Part shown: positions 27,308-34,883 of the stretch, piece after piece
How the letters are laid out: every line of letters starts with the position of its first letter
Numbering within the stretch: the first letter of the stretch is position 1
DNA from: Marinilactibacillus sp042660675
Lineage (GTDB): Bacteria > Bacillota > Bacilli > Lactobacillales > Carnobacteriaceae_A
NCBI RefSeq assembly: GCF_042660675.1
Contig: NZ_JBHSUL010000027.1
Coordinates: 263,256-327,255, forward strand
Direction: 5' to 3'
DNA: 64,000 bases
Notes under the pieces: model-generated
What the model saw: only the letters and a program-made list of their open reading frames with translations
The model's database searches: none
Told to the model about the DNA's origin: nothing
Position numbers and translations under genes: made by a program

Positions 27308-28832
27308 TCAACTTTGTATTAAAAGCTCATCGAGCTTATTAGTTGATTTATTTAGTTTGATTGTATCAATTTTTTCTTGAATTCGTCTTAAATCTTTTTT
27401 GGTAGGGTAACTGTTAATCACAACGGATGGTTTATCTGAATATGTTCCTAATGAAAAAGTAGTAATGATTAGATCTTGTTCTATCCCCTCTAGAAGATGT
27501 GGCGTCAACTGCATTTTGTCATATAACTCCACAGAAACTGTTCCATGAAAATGTTGATTCATGACATCTTGGATCATCTCTGCATGTTCTTGATCATATC
27601 TACTGATAACCATAACCGTCGTTTTTTCTTCTTGATCGATTAAAGCTGGAATCAAGCCTTTCCAACCAATAGTTAGGATGTAAAAGACTTCATTTTTTCC
27701 TTTTCGATTCAAATAAGTATTTGTTCTATCTAATGTCTCATCAATCATATCAAAAGTAGCGCTCGTATATTCTGGAAATTCTTGTTTCATTTGCTGAACA
27801 AATAATTTTTTCTGACTAAATAAAATGCTTGAAGCGGAGTTCAATTTCCCTTTATTCAATAAACCCAATAAATTTACAATATTGTACAAATCTAAAATAA
27901 TATCCTCTTTATTTAAAAGTGGAATGTTCATTATTTCTGATAATTCTGCAAGTGACTGATCTAATATGGTTATACTATTACGGATCTTTTGGTCTTCCAA
28001 ACTTGATTCTTCTAGTGATTCATAGTTTGGAATAAAATTAGAATTAATAAATCCAGCCAGCAACTGTTCAACAATATCTTTAGTCACTTTTATTTTGAGT
28101 GTCTTTTCCATGATTAATTTGATCGGTTGTTTGGATACGATGGAGTATATTTTGTCCGCAAAAGCGGTTTGTCTCACCGTTACATGATGCAGATTTTTCG
28201 CTCTAAAATAGGCGACTATGATCCAATGCTTGACTCTAGTATAATCAGCGTAATCCAAATTCATATGTAATAATCTCACTACTGTTGTGAGTAATTTTTC
28301 AACCAATGTCTGATTAATGGAATCAAACGGCCACTCCAAAAGGAGAATAACATTCATAAAAGTAATGACCATAAAAATTACGTATCGTTCCTTCGTTACC
28401 AACGACCCTACAAGGATTTATTTCTATTTGAATCGCTGTATCTACTAGTAGTCCATTCATTCTTTTGATTAATCTAGTTAGAGTAGATGAACTCGTAAAC
28501 AAAGATTCAGCCAACTCAGGAATTTGCGCTTCGTTTTCGTAGAGTAAAAGCTCTAATAGTTGAAAAGCCATACTATTTTTTAAAAAAGAGCGATAAATAG
28601 TGTCTATACTGTCGTTTTCCGATAATTTGAAATAGATTCCTTTATGAGATGTCTCCCAAGTGCCCTCAACGTAGTCTTGTTTCATCAGACTAATATCTTT
28701 CTTCAAAACATTTTCTGAATAGCCCGTTTGTTCTGATAATTCTTTTAAAGTGACCCAATTTTCTTTCGAATCGAGATATTCAATAATTTCTAGCTTTCTT
28801 AATTCATTTGAATCTAGCAACTTTCTTAACAT
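27308..28832 (-). pseudogene. Mga-family transcriptional regulator, frameshifted
   Basis: Two overlapping frames make up one Mga/AtxA-type regulator of about 500 residues. The first (28323-28832) has the N-terminal winged helix (WVTLKELSEQTGYSENVLKKD) and the second Mga helix-turn-helix (SLFTSSSTLTRLIKRMN), then ends at YECYSPFGVAV. The second continues with the expected EWPFDSINQ and the PRD-like and EIIB-like C-terminal parts. The switch falls at TTTTGGAG (28334-28341), where one extra base breaks the family's YSP-[FW]EWPF stretch. AGAAGGTG precedes the start at 28832. In streptococci Mga proteins activate surface-adhesin genes, and here an adhesin lies directly downstream. The protein is probably inactive unless frameshifting or a base-call error is involved. 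Confidence 0.85.
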
Positions 28833-28935
28833 CTTTTCACCTTCTCAGTATACTGTTTAGAACATTATACAATTTAATTCTTTTTTTCTACTAGTTAATC
28901 TTGTCCGATTTCCAACATTCTTATAAATTCATCAG

Positions 28936-28964
28936 TTGCAATTTATGAATATCTCTTATATAAT
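28936..28964 (+). promoter_or_regulatory. Promoter of rpmF
   Basis: TTGCAA (28936-28941), a 17-bp spacer and a perfect TATAAT (28959-28964). The transcript should begin near 28971, inside the adjoining operator. Confidence 0.75.
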
Positions 28965-28966
28965 CT

Positions 28967-28987
28967 AAATCGTAACGTTTACGTTTT
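28967..28987 (+). promoter_or_regulatory. Zur-like zinc-repressor operator
   Basis: TCGTAACGTTTACGT, flanked by AAA and TTT, matches the Gram-positive Zur box TCGTAA-N3-TTACGA at all but the last base. It sits 3 nt after the -10 box of rpmF, where a bound repressor would block initiation. The match is seen in the sequence; Zur as the binder is inferred. Confidence 0.6.
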
Positions 28988-29027
28988 ATAAATATTCTGA
29001 AGATGACTAGAAAGGACGATATCAAAT

Positions 29028-29195
29028 ATGGCCGTACCAAAACGTAGAAGGTCGACTTCTAAGAAAAAGAAACAACGTACACATAAGCAATTGAAAGCTC
29101 CAAATATCTCTTATGATGAAAAATTGGGAGAATACCGTATGAGTCATCGCGTGTCTAAAAGTGGTTACTATAACGGAAAGAAAGTGATCGATTAA
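29028..29195 (+). CDS. rpmF: Ribosomal protein L32, cysteine-free form
   Basis: 55 residues starting MAVPKRRRSTSKKKKQRTH and ending YYNGKKVID. This is L32 of the large subunit, with the conserved basic N-terminus and the SHRVSKSGYY region. The two CxxC pairs of the zinc-binding form are missing: the first is replaced by ISYDEKLGEYRM and the second by VSKSGYY. AAAGGA lies about 11 nt before the ATG. With the Zur-like box at its promoter, it fits the known pattern of zinc-free ribosomal paralogues induced when zinc is scarce. It may instead be the only L32 copy, since some lactic acid bacteria have only this form. Confidence 0.93.
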   Translation: MAVPKRRRSTSKKKKQRTHKQLKAPNISYDEKLGEYRMSHRVSKSGYYNGKKVID

Positions 29196-29207
29196 TCAAA
29201 ACGATTG

Positions 29208-29242
29208 AAAAAGACAACCATAGCTTACTGGTTGTCTTTTTT
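29208..29242. terminator. Bidirectional terminator between rpmF and the MBL-fold gene
   Basis: A perfect 13-bp stem (29208-29220 with 29229-29241) with A and U runs on both sides serves two convergent genes. The stop codon of the minus-strand gene lies in its loop, so terminator and coding end overlap. Confidence 0.88.
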
Positions 29243-30121
29243 CGTATCGAAATTTATATAAGGTTCTTTGCTTCTTTCCAGTCTATCAATGATTTGTTTC
29301 CCACTATGATTCCACTGCACCATCCTGTAAAAAGCATCATGGTAAAAGATAAATTTTGCACCGAGCTTGCGTGCTTCTTCCATCCAATACTGTTTAGCTG
29401 TAATAGAATTCATCGGGTAATCATCGAATCCAAGTACCCAAAGCGGATTCTGATGAGCGTGTGTCGGCATAATATCGGCTAGATGAAGGACCGTTTCTCC
29501 GTCTTGTGTCAGCTTTACAATAGAATGTCCTTTGCTATGCCCACCTGTATGAAATAGTTCGATACCAGGTACAATCTCAAGACTCTTTTCAAAGGTTCTG
29601 ACTTGTTCCTCTACCGCTTCCCAATTTTCTTTCCAATATGTACTCTTTGAGCGAATATTGGGATGGCGTATTTCGTCCCATTCAATAGCATTTACATAGA
29701 TCACTGCGTTTTTAAAAGTAGATACATACTGCCCTTCTTTTAATTGGGTTAACCCTCCCGCATGATCGAAATGCATATGGGTCATAATCACCCCATCAAT
29801 ATCTTGAACGGTCAATCCAACTTGATTCAGACTCTCTTCAATCTTTGTTTCTTCTCGCACACCGTAATTTCGAATCTGTTTATCTGTAAGCTTGCCAGTA
29901 CCTACCCCTGCATCGATCAAGTAATTTTTATCTTTGTATTGTATTAAAATTGCATCTGTTGGTAATTCTATTTGGTTCTTTTCATTTGCGGGATATTTTT
30001 TTGACCAGAGTGGTTTCGGAACAGGACCAAACATGGCACCCCCATCCATTGAAGTAATGCCTCCGTCTATCCATGTCAACTTTATATCGTGAAATATTAA
30101 TGTATCTAATCGGTCAGTCAT
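29225..30121 (-). CDS. MBL-fold metallo-hydrolase, YtnP/lactonase-like
   Basis: 298 residues of the metallo-beta-lactamase fold. The zinc motif THMHFDHAGG, a later histidine in HTGGHSKGHS, and aspartate in LADIMPTHAH supply the dinuclear metal ligands. The arrangement resembles AHL-lactonase relatives such as B. subtilis YtnP, so hydrolysis of a lactone or related ester is possible, but the substrate is unknown. No signal peptide, hence cytoplasmic. GGGG lies about 9 nt before the start at 30121. It overlaps the end of the broken Rgg-like gene by 8 nt and was probably co-transcribed with it. Confidence 0.85.
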   Translation of the reverse strand: MTDRLDTLIFHDIKLTWIDGGITSMDGGAMFGPVPKPLWSKKYPANEKNQIELPTDAILIQYKDKNYLIDAGVGTGKLTDKQIRNYGVREETKIEESLNQVGLTVQDIDGVIMTHMHFDHAGGLTQLKEGQYVSTFKNAVIYVNAIEWDEIRHPNIRSKSTYWKENWEAVEEQVRTFEKSLEIVPGIELFHTGGHSKGHSIVKLTQDGETVLHLADIMPTHAHQNPLWVLGFDDYPMNSITAKQYWMEEARKLGAKFIFYHDAFYRMVQWNHSGKQIIDRLERSKEPYINFDTKKDNQ

Positions 30122-31055
30122 TCAATTTCCCCTTTTCTCTGAAGTCTTTTTCTGTTTTCCAATCATCAATAAATCCAATATTGATTGTAAGTTCTTTGAA
30201 TTCAGGATCTTTGTGTCGATTCAACCATACCTTGTACCTTTTCTGAAGCACTTTTAGCATCTGTTCTTGATTGAATAATGTACAAATTTCAAGAGCTTGT
30301 TCGCAATACTGTCTCCCTTTTGCTTCATTTTGTTTTTTAAATTCCAGTATGCCTTTATTAAAGATGAAATCAATATGTGGACTAAGTAAGTCGACATTTT
30401 TGGAATAATGCCGGTCAAAAGCTTTGATCGTTTCTTCTGCATAGTCAATTTTACCGTGATAGATAAACGTTGAAAAGTTGTTCGTTAAAATCGTATGTAG
30501 TAATTTGCTGTCTCTTGGAATCGATTGGTATACTTTACTTCTTTTCAGGGCTGTCCGCATTAAAACCTAAGTCGTTTCGACATCAAGATTGAAACCAAAT
30601 ATAGCGTATAGTCTTAATTCCATCTCTCCCCAGTCTTCAACTTGCATCAAGTAATCTAATACCAGTAGATTACTATTATGTTTTTCTTCATTTATATCTT
30701 CTACGCCTTCGATAAAATAGAGTAAAAATTGTTGCCAGCTATAAGGGGCTGGACGAGCAGCCTTGATTTCCTCTTTTAGTTTCTTGAGTTGCTGATAATG
30801 ATTATTATTTACGTAGTCTTCTATACGAATAAAATAATAGCGGATATCGGTTTCCAAATCTGATCCTCTTAAGTACAAAAATTCTTCTGCTGTCGTATTG
30901 ATTTGATCTAATAACTGAAAAAATAAGTCTACTGGAATCATAGATTTCTCGTTTTCAAACCTGGATAACTGTGAAACGGAAAGAACTGATCCACAAGCTT
31001 CTTTCAATGTAATCCCTTTGCCCTTTCTGATTTTTTTAAATAATTGACCGTACAT
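30114..31055 (-). pseudogene. Rgg/GadR/MutR-type regulator with an in-frame TAG
   Basis: A single frame of 313 codons interrupted by one TAG at 30564-30566. Residues 1-60 are an Xre-type helix-turn-helix (FKKIRKGKGITLKEACGSVLSVSQLSRFENEKS). The rest is the helical-repeat C-terminal region of Rgg proteins, which bind short peptide pheromones. The N-terminal part ends FNLDVETT; after the stop the same frame continues VLMRTALKRSKVYQ without any shift, which points to a point mutation such as CAG to TAG. The start at 31055 has GGAGGT 4 nt upstream. Either the gene is dead, or the N-terminal half alone still binds DNA, or the stop is suppressed. It is divergent from an ABC exporter, a common pairing for such regulators. 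Confidence 0.85.
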
Positions 31056-31148
31056 AGCGACCTCCTTTTTTGCACATCTGCAACTTTATACTTGCGATTA
31101 GTTTACCTCACTTACACTAAAGGTACAAATAAAAAAGGACGTGAGATA

Positions 31149-32738
31149 ATGTTTTCGATTGTTAAACGATTTTGGAAAGAAAATGTATGGATTGGCATGT
31201 TGTTACTTATAACCGCATCTTGTCAAACCGTTGTGAGCGTTTTGAATGCACGAGCATTCAATGCACTGATTGACTTAGATTTTGAACTATTTTTCTGGAC
31301 AACTCTACAGATGTTTATGATTTTTATGTTATTCCTATTTTTTACATTTTTGCAGATCAACACTATGAGTCGAGTCAAACAGCGAATGCTAACGTCCATT
31401 CGCCGGTCCATTACTGAAAGGCTTGAAAAAGTCAGCTACAAGACTTTTCACGAAAAGCAAGTGGGTACATATGCATCTTGGTTAAGCAACGATATGAATA
31501 CAATCGAAGTGGATGCTTTTGATGAGTTCTATGCTGTTCTCTCAGGTATTATCGCTACTGCAACTTCAGTATTTGCACTCTTCTTTTTCCATTGGAGTAT
31601 CGTGATTTTAAGTTTTGTTATCGGGGCTCTGACCCTTTGGTTGCCCAAATTATTTGAGAAGAAACTGGCTACTGCGTCGCTTGAAACTACTCGGCAAAAT
31701 GAAGTCTTTCTGAGCAAGTCTTCTGACGCACTATCTGGTTTTGATACTCTGTTTTCTTTTAATTTATTGAGTCGAATCACTTCATCTGTACGTCTTGCCT
31801 CATTAGAGCTAGCCGAGGCAAAAAATCGCCAGGCACGAGTCATGAGCTTTGTGGTGAGTCTAGGTGCTTTCGGGAACATCCTTGGACAGTTATCGGTACT
31901 GGCCTTAACTGGATTCTTAGCCTTTCAGTCTTTACTGAGTCTTGGCTCGATTGCCTCTACCGGTAATTTAGCAAGCACCATTTTTAATACGGTGGGCAAC
32001 CTTAGTCAACGTATCGCTGGTATTCGAGCAACGCGCCCTATTTTTGAAAAGTTTGAAAAAATAGATTCTCTTGATGAGCACGTTAATGAGCATATTTCTT
32101 GTCGTAGTGGTTTCGAACTATCCAATGTTTCTTACTCGTACGGTGGTCCCCCCCTATTTGATCAACTCTCTTATTCTTTCTCTCTTGGCGGAAAGTATGC
32201 AATTACTGGCGCCAGCGGTAGCGGTAAATCTACCTTATTTAATGTTTTAAGCGGTAAACTAACAGACTATTCAGGTTCGGTCTCTTTCGCTGGGCACGAG
32301 CTAGAAACTTTAACTGGCCAACAGTTGCGGCAACATGTGCTCTACGTTGAGCAAGTCCCTTATCTATTTGATGGTACAATCAGAGATAATATCACACTGG
32401 GTGAGACTTTCGGAGACGATATTTTGAAAACAGCTTTGGCACAAAGTGCACTAGATGAATTCATTCTACAACTTCCTGAAGGTCTGGATACGCCTGTTGG
32501 AGAGGGCGGCCGCTCTTTATCTGGTGGGCGACGTCAACGCATTGCTTTAGCTCGCGGATTGGTTCGCGGTAAATCCATTATTTTAATCGATGAGGGAACT
32601 TCCAGCTTAGATGAAGCCAGTGCAATCAAAATTGAACAGCATCTTATGAGCAATCCCAAATTAACTGTTTTGATGATTACGCATCATCTAAGAGATTCTA
32701 TAAGGTCTCAATTAGATGGCTTACTATCTTTAAGTTGA
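31149..32738 (+). CDS. ABC transporter, fused membrane and ATPase domains
   Basis: 529 residues, a half-exporter that should work as a homodimer in the membrane. Residues 1-310 hold about six hydrophobic segments (for example TLQMFMIFMLFLFFTFLQ). The ATPase domain shows Walker A GASGSGKST, signature SLSGGRRQRIAL, Walker B IILIDEGTSSLDE and the switch histidine in MITHHL. All catalytic residues are in place. No peptidase-C39 domain is present, so it is not a classical bacteriocin-maturation transporter. AAAGGA precedes the ATG at 31149; an upstream open frame crosses the divergent promoter region and is ignored. Substrate unknown; a link to the divergent Rgg-like gene is likely by position. 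Confidence 0.9.
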   Translation: MFSIVKRFWKENVWIGMLLLITASCQTVVSVLNARAFNALIDLDFELFFWTTLQMFMIFMLFLFFTFLQINTMSRVKQRMLTSIRRSITERLEKVSYKTFHEKQVGTYASWLSNDMNTIEVDAFDEFYAVLSGIIATATSVFALFFFHWSIVILSFVIGALTLWLPKLFEKKLATASLETTRQNEVFLSKSSDALSGFDTLFSFNLLSRITSSVRLASLELAEAKNRQARVMSFVVSLGAFGNILGQLSVLALTGFLAFQSLLSLGSIASTGNLASTIFNTVGNLSQRIAGIRATRPIFEKFEKIDSLDEHVNEHISCRSGFELSNVSYSYGGPPLFDQLSYSFSLGGKYAITGASGSGKSTLFNVLSGKLTDYSGSVSFAGHELETLTGQQLRQHVLYVEQVPYLFDGTIRDNITLGETFGDDILKTALAQSALDEFILQLPEGLDTPVGEGGRSLSGGRRQRIALARGLVRGKSIILIDEGTSSLDEASAIKIEQHLMSNPKLTVLMITHHLRDSIRSQLDGLLSLS

Positions 32739-32764
32739 TTCTATTGTAGGATTACCCACTAAAA

Positions 32765-32820
32765 GAATAAACCATCCTCTTCGCTTTCAGCTGAGCCGTA
32801 AGTTAGAGGATGGTTTATTT
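32765..32820. terminator. Bidirectional terminator between the ABC exporter and permease genes
   Basis: A perfect 12-bp stem AAACCATCCTCT/AGAGGATGGTTT (32769-32780 and 32805-32816) with a self-complementary TCAGCTGA in the loop lies between two convergent genes. Confidence 0.8.
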
Positions 32821-32835
32821 AAATGATTATACGCT

Positions 32836-34188
32836 TTAATTTTTCTTTTGGTAATAGACGAATCCTGCGATACAGACAAGTAAAGAAAAAATTAGGAAGA
32901 ATGGTACAAATGTTGGATTAGAGAAGATACCTCCTACTAAAATCACAAGTGAGCCAAGTGTTCCGAGCACTGGTGCAACGTAACCTAAGAAGACATTTTT
33001 GATGACGCCTTCTCGTTTCAATTGGATAACTTTCAAATAAAGAACAGCGTATGCCAAGTAACTGAATACAATCGCAATCTCACTGATATCTCCGCCCGAT
33101 AACAAGGACGTTTTTTGTGAGATGTAATGTAATCCCATCCACACCAAGCTGACTACAAAAGCAAAAATAGTAGAAGCGGGTGATAATTCTCTTTTTGCAT
33201 CCATTACTTTGATCCTGTCGCTCATCGGAATCATATTTTTTGTTGCCAGTGCTTGAGGCAGCCGGATATACCCTAAAGTCAATCCGTTCACTACACCTAA
33301 AACAGCAATTAAAACAAATGTAAGCATGATCGATTCACCATTCGCACCGAGTATAGCTGTACCAATCTGACTGATTGCAGCATCTCCTGTGGACAAGATA
33401 TATTCTTCTCCAACAATCGATACTGTTCCCAAAAAGTACGCTAGGTAAACAACGAGTACAATCAAAGGTCCAATGGTCAACGCGATTGGCATATTGCGTT
33501 TAGCATTTTTAACTTCTGGTGTGATGGTTGTCGAGATGACCCATCCTTCAAAAGAAAAGGCCATTGGTGCTAAGGCTGCAAGCCAGCCGAGCCCAACAGA
33601 GCTTGTTCCAATTACAGCCACTTCGTTTGGAATTTCAGGGTTTGGTGCGCTCCAGAACAATCCCACAAGTCCAATCCCAATTAAGGGAATCAGTTTAATG
33701 AACGTCGTAAGATTCTGGAAACGTCCACCTGCTTTAAGTGAAACATAATTCATCCCAAACAAGAATGTTAAATAAATAAGGCCAATACCCACTTGTGTTT
33801 CAAGAGTCGATGGTAAATCAAATAACATGGTGGTATAAATTCCCGCTACCCATGCAACCACTACGGTGATTGTCGGAAAATAAACCCATACTTGGAACCA
33901 GCCGAATGCACTAGCTGCCGCAGGTGATATAAAATCTTCAAAATATCCAACTACGCCACCTGTTTTTTCTGTTCTACTAGCTAATTCAGTTAATGTGATA
34001 CTCCCAAAAATCACACATAAAGCACCAATACAGAATACAAGCACGCCTAGTAAAGCATCGCCACCCGTATAAGCTAAAATATCATCTGACTTGAAAAAGA
34101 TACCTGAACCTACACAAATACCGACAATCATAGACAGTGCTGTCAGTAATCCATAATGCTGTTTTATTTCAATCTTCTTATCTCCCAC
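32836..34188 (-). CDS. Amino-acid permease of the APC superfamily
   Basis: 450 residues with about 12 predicted membrane segments. The first-helix motif MIVGICVGSGIFF, with its glycine-rich unwound section, is the classic substrate-binding feature of APC transporters. It resembles the LAT/SteT-like branch, which exchange or import neutral amino acids, but specificity cannot be read. The start is a GTG at 34188 with AAGGAG 7 nt upstream. It is separated from the nrd genes upstream by a 130-bp gap that contains a perfect dyad. Confidence 0.9.
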   Translation of the reverse strand: MGDKKIEIKQHYGLLTALSMIVGICVGSGIFFKSDDILAYTGGDALLGVLVFCIGALCVIFGSITLTELASRTEKTGGVVGYFEDFISPAAASAFGWFQVWVYFPTITVVVAWVAGIYTTMLFDLPSTLETQVGIGLIYLTFLFGMNYVSLKAGGRFQNLTTFIKLIPLIGIGLVGLFWSAPNPEIPNEVAVIGTSSVGLGWLAALAPMAFSFEGWVISTTITPEVKNAKRNMPIALTIGPLIVLVVYLAYFLGTVSIVGEEYILSTGDAAISQIGTAILGANGESIMLTFVLIAVLGVVNGLTLGYIRLPQALATKNMIPMSDRIKVMDAKRELSPASTIFAFVVSLVWMGLHYISQKTSLLSGGDISEIAIVFSYLAYAVLYLKVIQLKREGVIKNVFLGYVAPVLGTLGSLVILVGGIFSNPTFVPFFLIFSLLVCIAGFVYYQKKN

Positions 34189-34250
34189 TGTTTCTCTCCT
34201 TTTTACTGTTGAAAAGTATTTTTTATTATACTTTATTCATATTATCAATA

Positions 34251-34272
34251 ATTATACTGAATACAGTATAAT
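34251..34272. promoter_or_regulatory. Perfect 9-bp dyad in the permease upstream region
   Basis: ATTATACTG and CAGTATAAT are separated by AATA, 60-80 bp upstream of the permease start. There is no U run, so it is more likely an operator or promoter-overlapping site than a terminator. The binding protein is unknown. The rest of 34189-34322 is AT-rich, and no clear terminator for nrdG was found. Confidence 0.4.
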
Positions 34273-34322
34273 AGAGAATATAACAGAAATCACAGCTTAA
34301 GAAAAGAATGTTTTGCTTTAAA

Positions 34323-34883
34323 TCATAAGTAGTGTCCATCTTGCCACAATACACACTTTCCAGTCTTTAATGACTTTTGAACGTCGATGATTTGCTGATT
34401 CGAACTCCCTCTAAATGCCAGACCCAAATCCTTCTTTTCCAACTCAAATCGTCCGTCTACGACTACATCCAGATAAGACAACAACATCTGCTTATCCTCT
34501 GTTCCGGACATTAATTCTTCCCACGTATAACCCGTCCATGACCAAATATCTTTTTGGTTTCCAAACTCTTCCCTAATGCGTTTGCTCAACCGGATTGTAA
34601 CCCCGGTATTCAAGAATGGCTCTCCACCTAATAAGGTCATCCCTTGACAGTAATCTGCACGTAGATCTTCGATGATTCGATCTTCCAGTTCATTGGAATA
34701 AGGCTTGCCATATGCAAAATTTTGTGCGACTTTGTTATAGCATCCTTTACAGGCAAATGGGCAGCCACTGACATAAATACTGCACCTTACGCCTTCTCCG
34801 TCTACAAAGTTATAAGGTTTGTAATCTGCGATATAGTGTTTACTAAATTGTTCAGATGTCCACGCTATTGGATCAGTTCTCAT
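34323..34883 (-). CDS. nrdG: Anaerobic ribonucleotide reductase activating protein
   Basis: 186 residues, radical-SAM enzyme. The iron-sulfur ligands lie in GCPFACKGCYN (Cys-x3-Cys-x2-Cys). It uses S-adenosylmethionine to create the glycyl radical on NrdD. TLLGGEPFLN is the usual SAM-binding stretch. The ATG at 34883 overlaps the end of nrdD by 11 nt; a GTG at 34892 lies too close to the GGAAAG ribosome site. Last gene of the nrd series. Confidence 0.95.
   Translation of the reverse strand: MRTDPIAWTSEQFSKHYIADYKPYNFVDGEGVRCSIYVSGCPFACKGCYNKVAQNFAYGKPYSNELEDRIIEDLRADYCQGMTLLGGEPFLNTGVTIRLSKRIREEFGNQKDIWSWTGYTWEELMSGTEDKQMLLSYLDVVVDGRFELEKKDLGLAFRGSSNQQIIDVQKSLKTGKCVLWQDGHYL

Noticed and set aside
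28323..28402. Programmed ribosomal frameshifting in the Mga-like gene
   Set aside because: No convincing slippery heptamer, upstream Shine-Dalgarno stimulator or downstream pseudoknot was seen; a simple indel explains it better, though not excluded.
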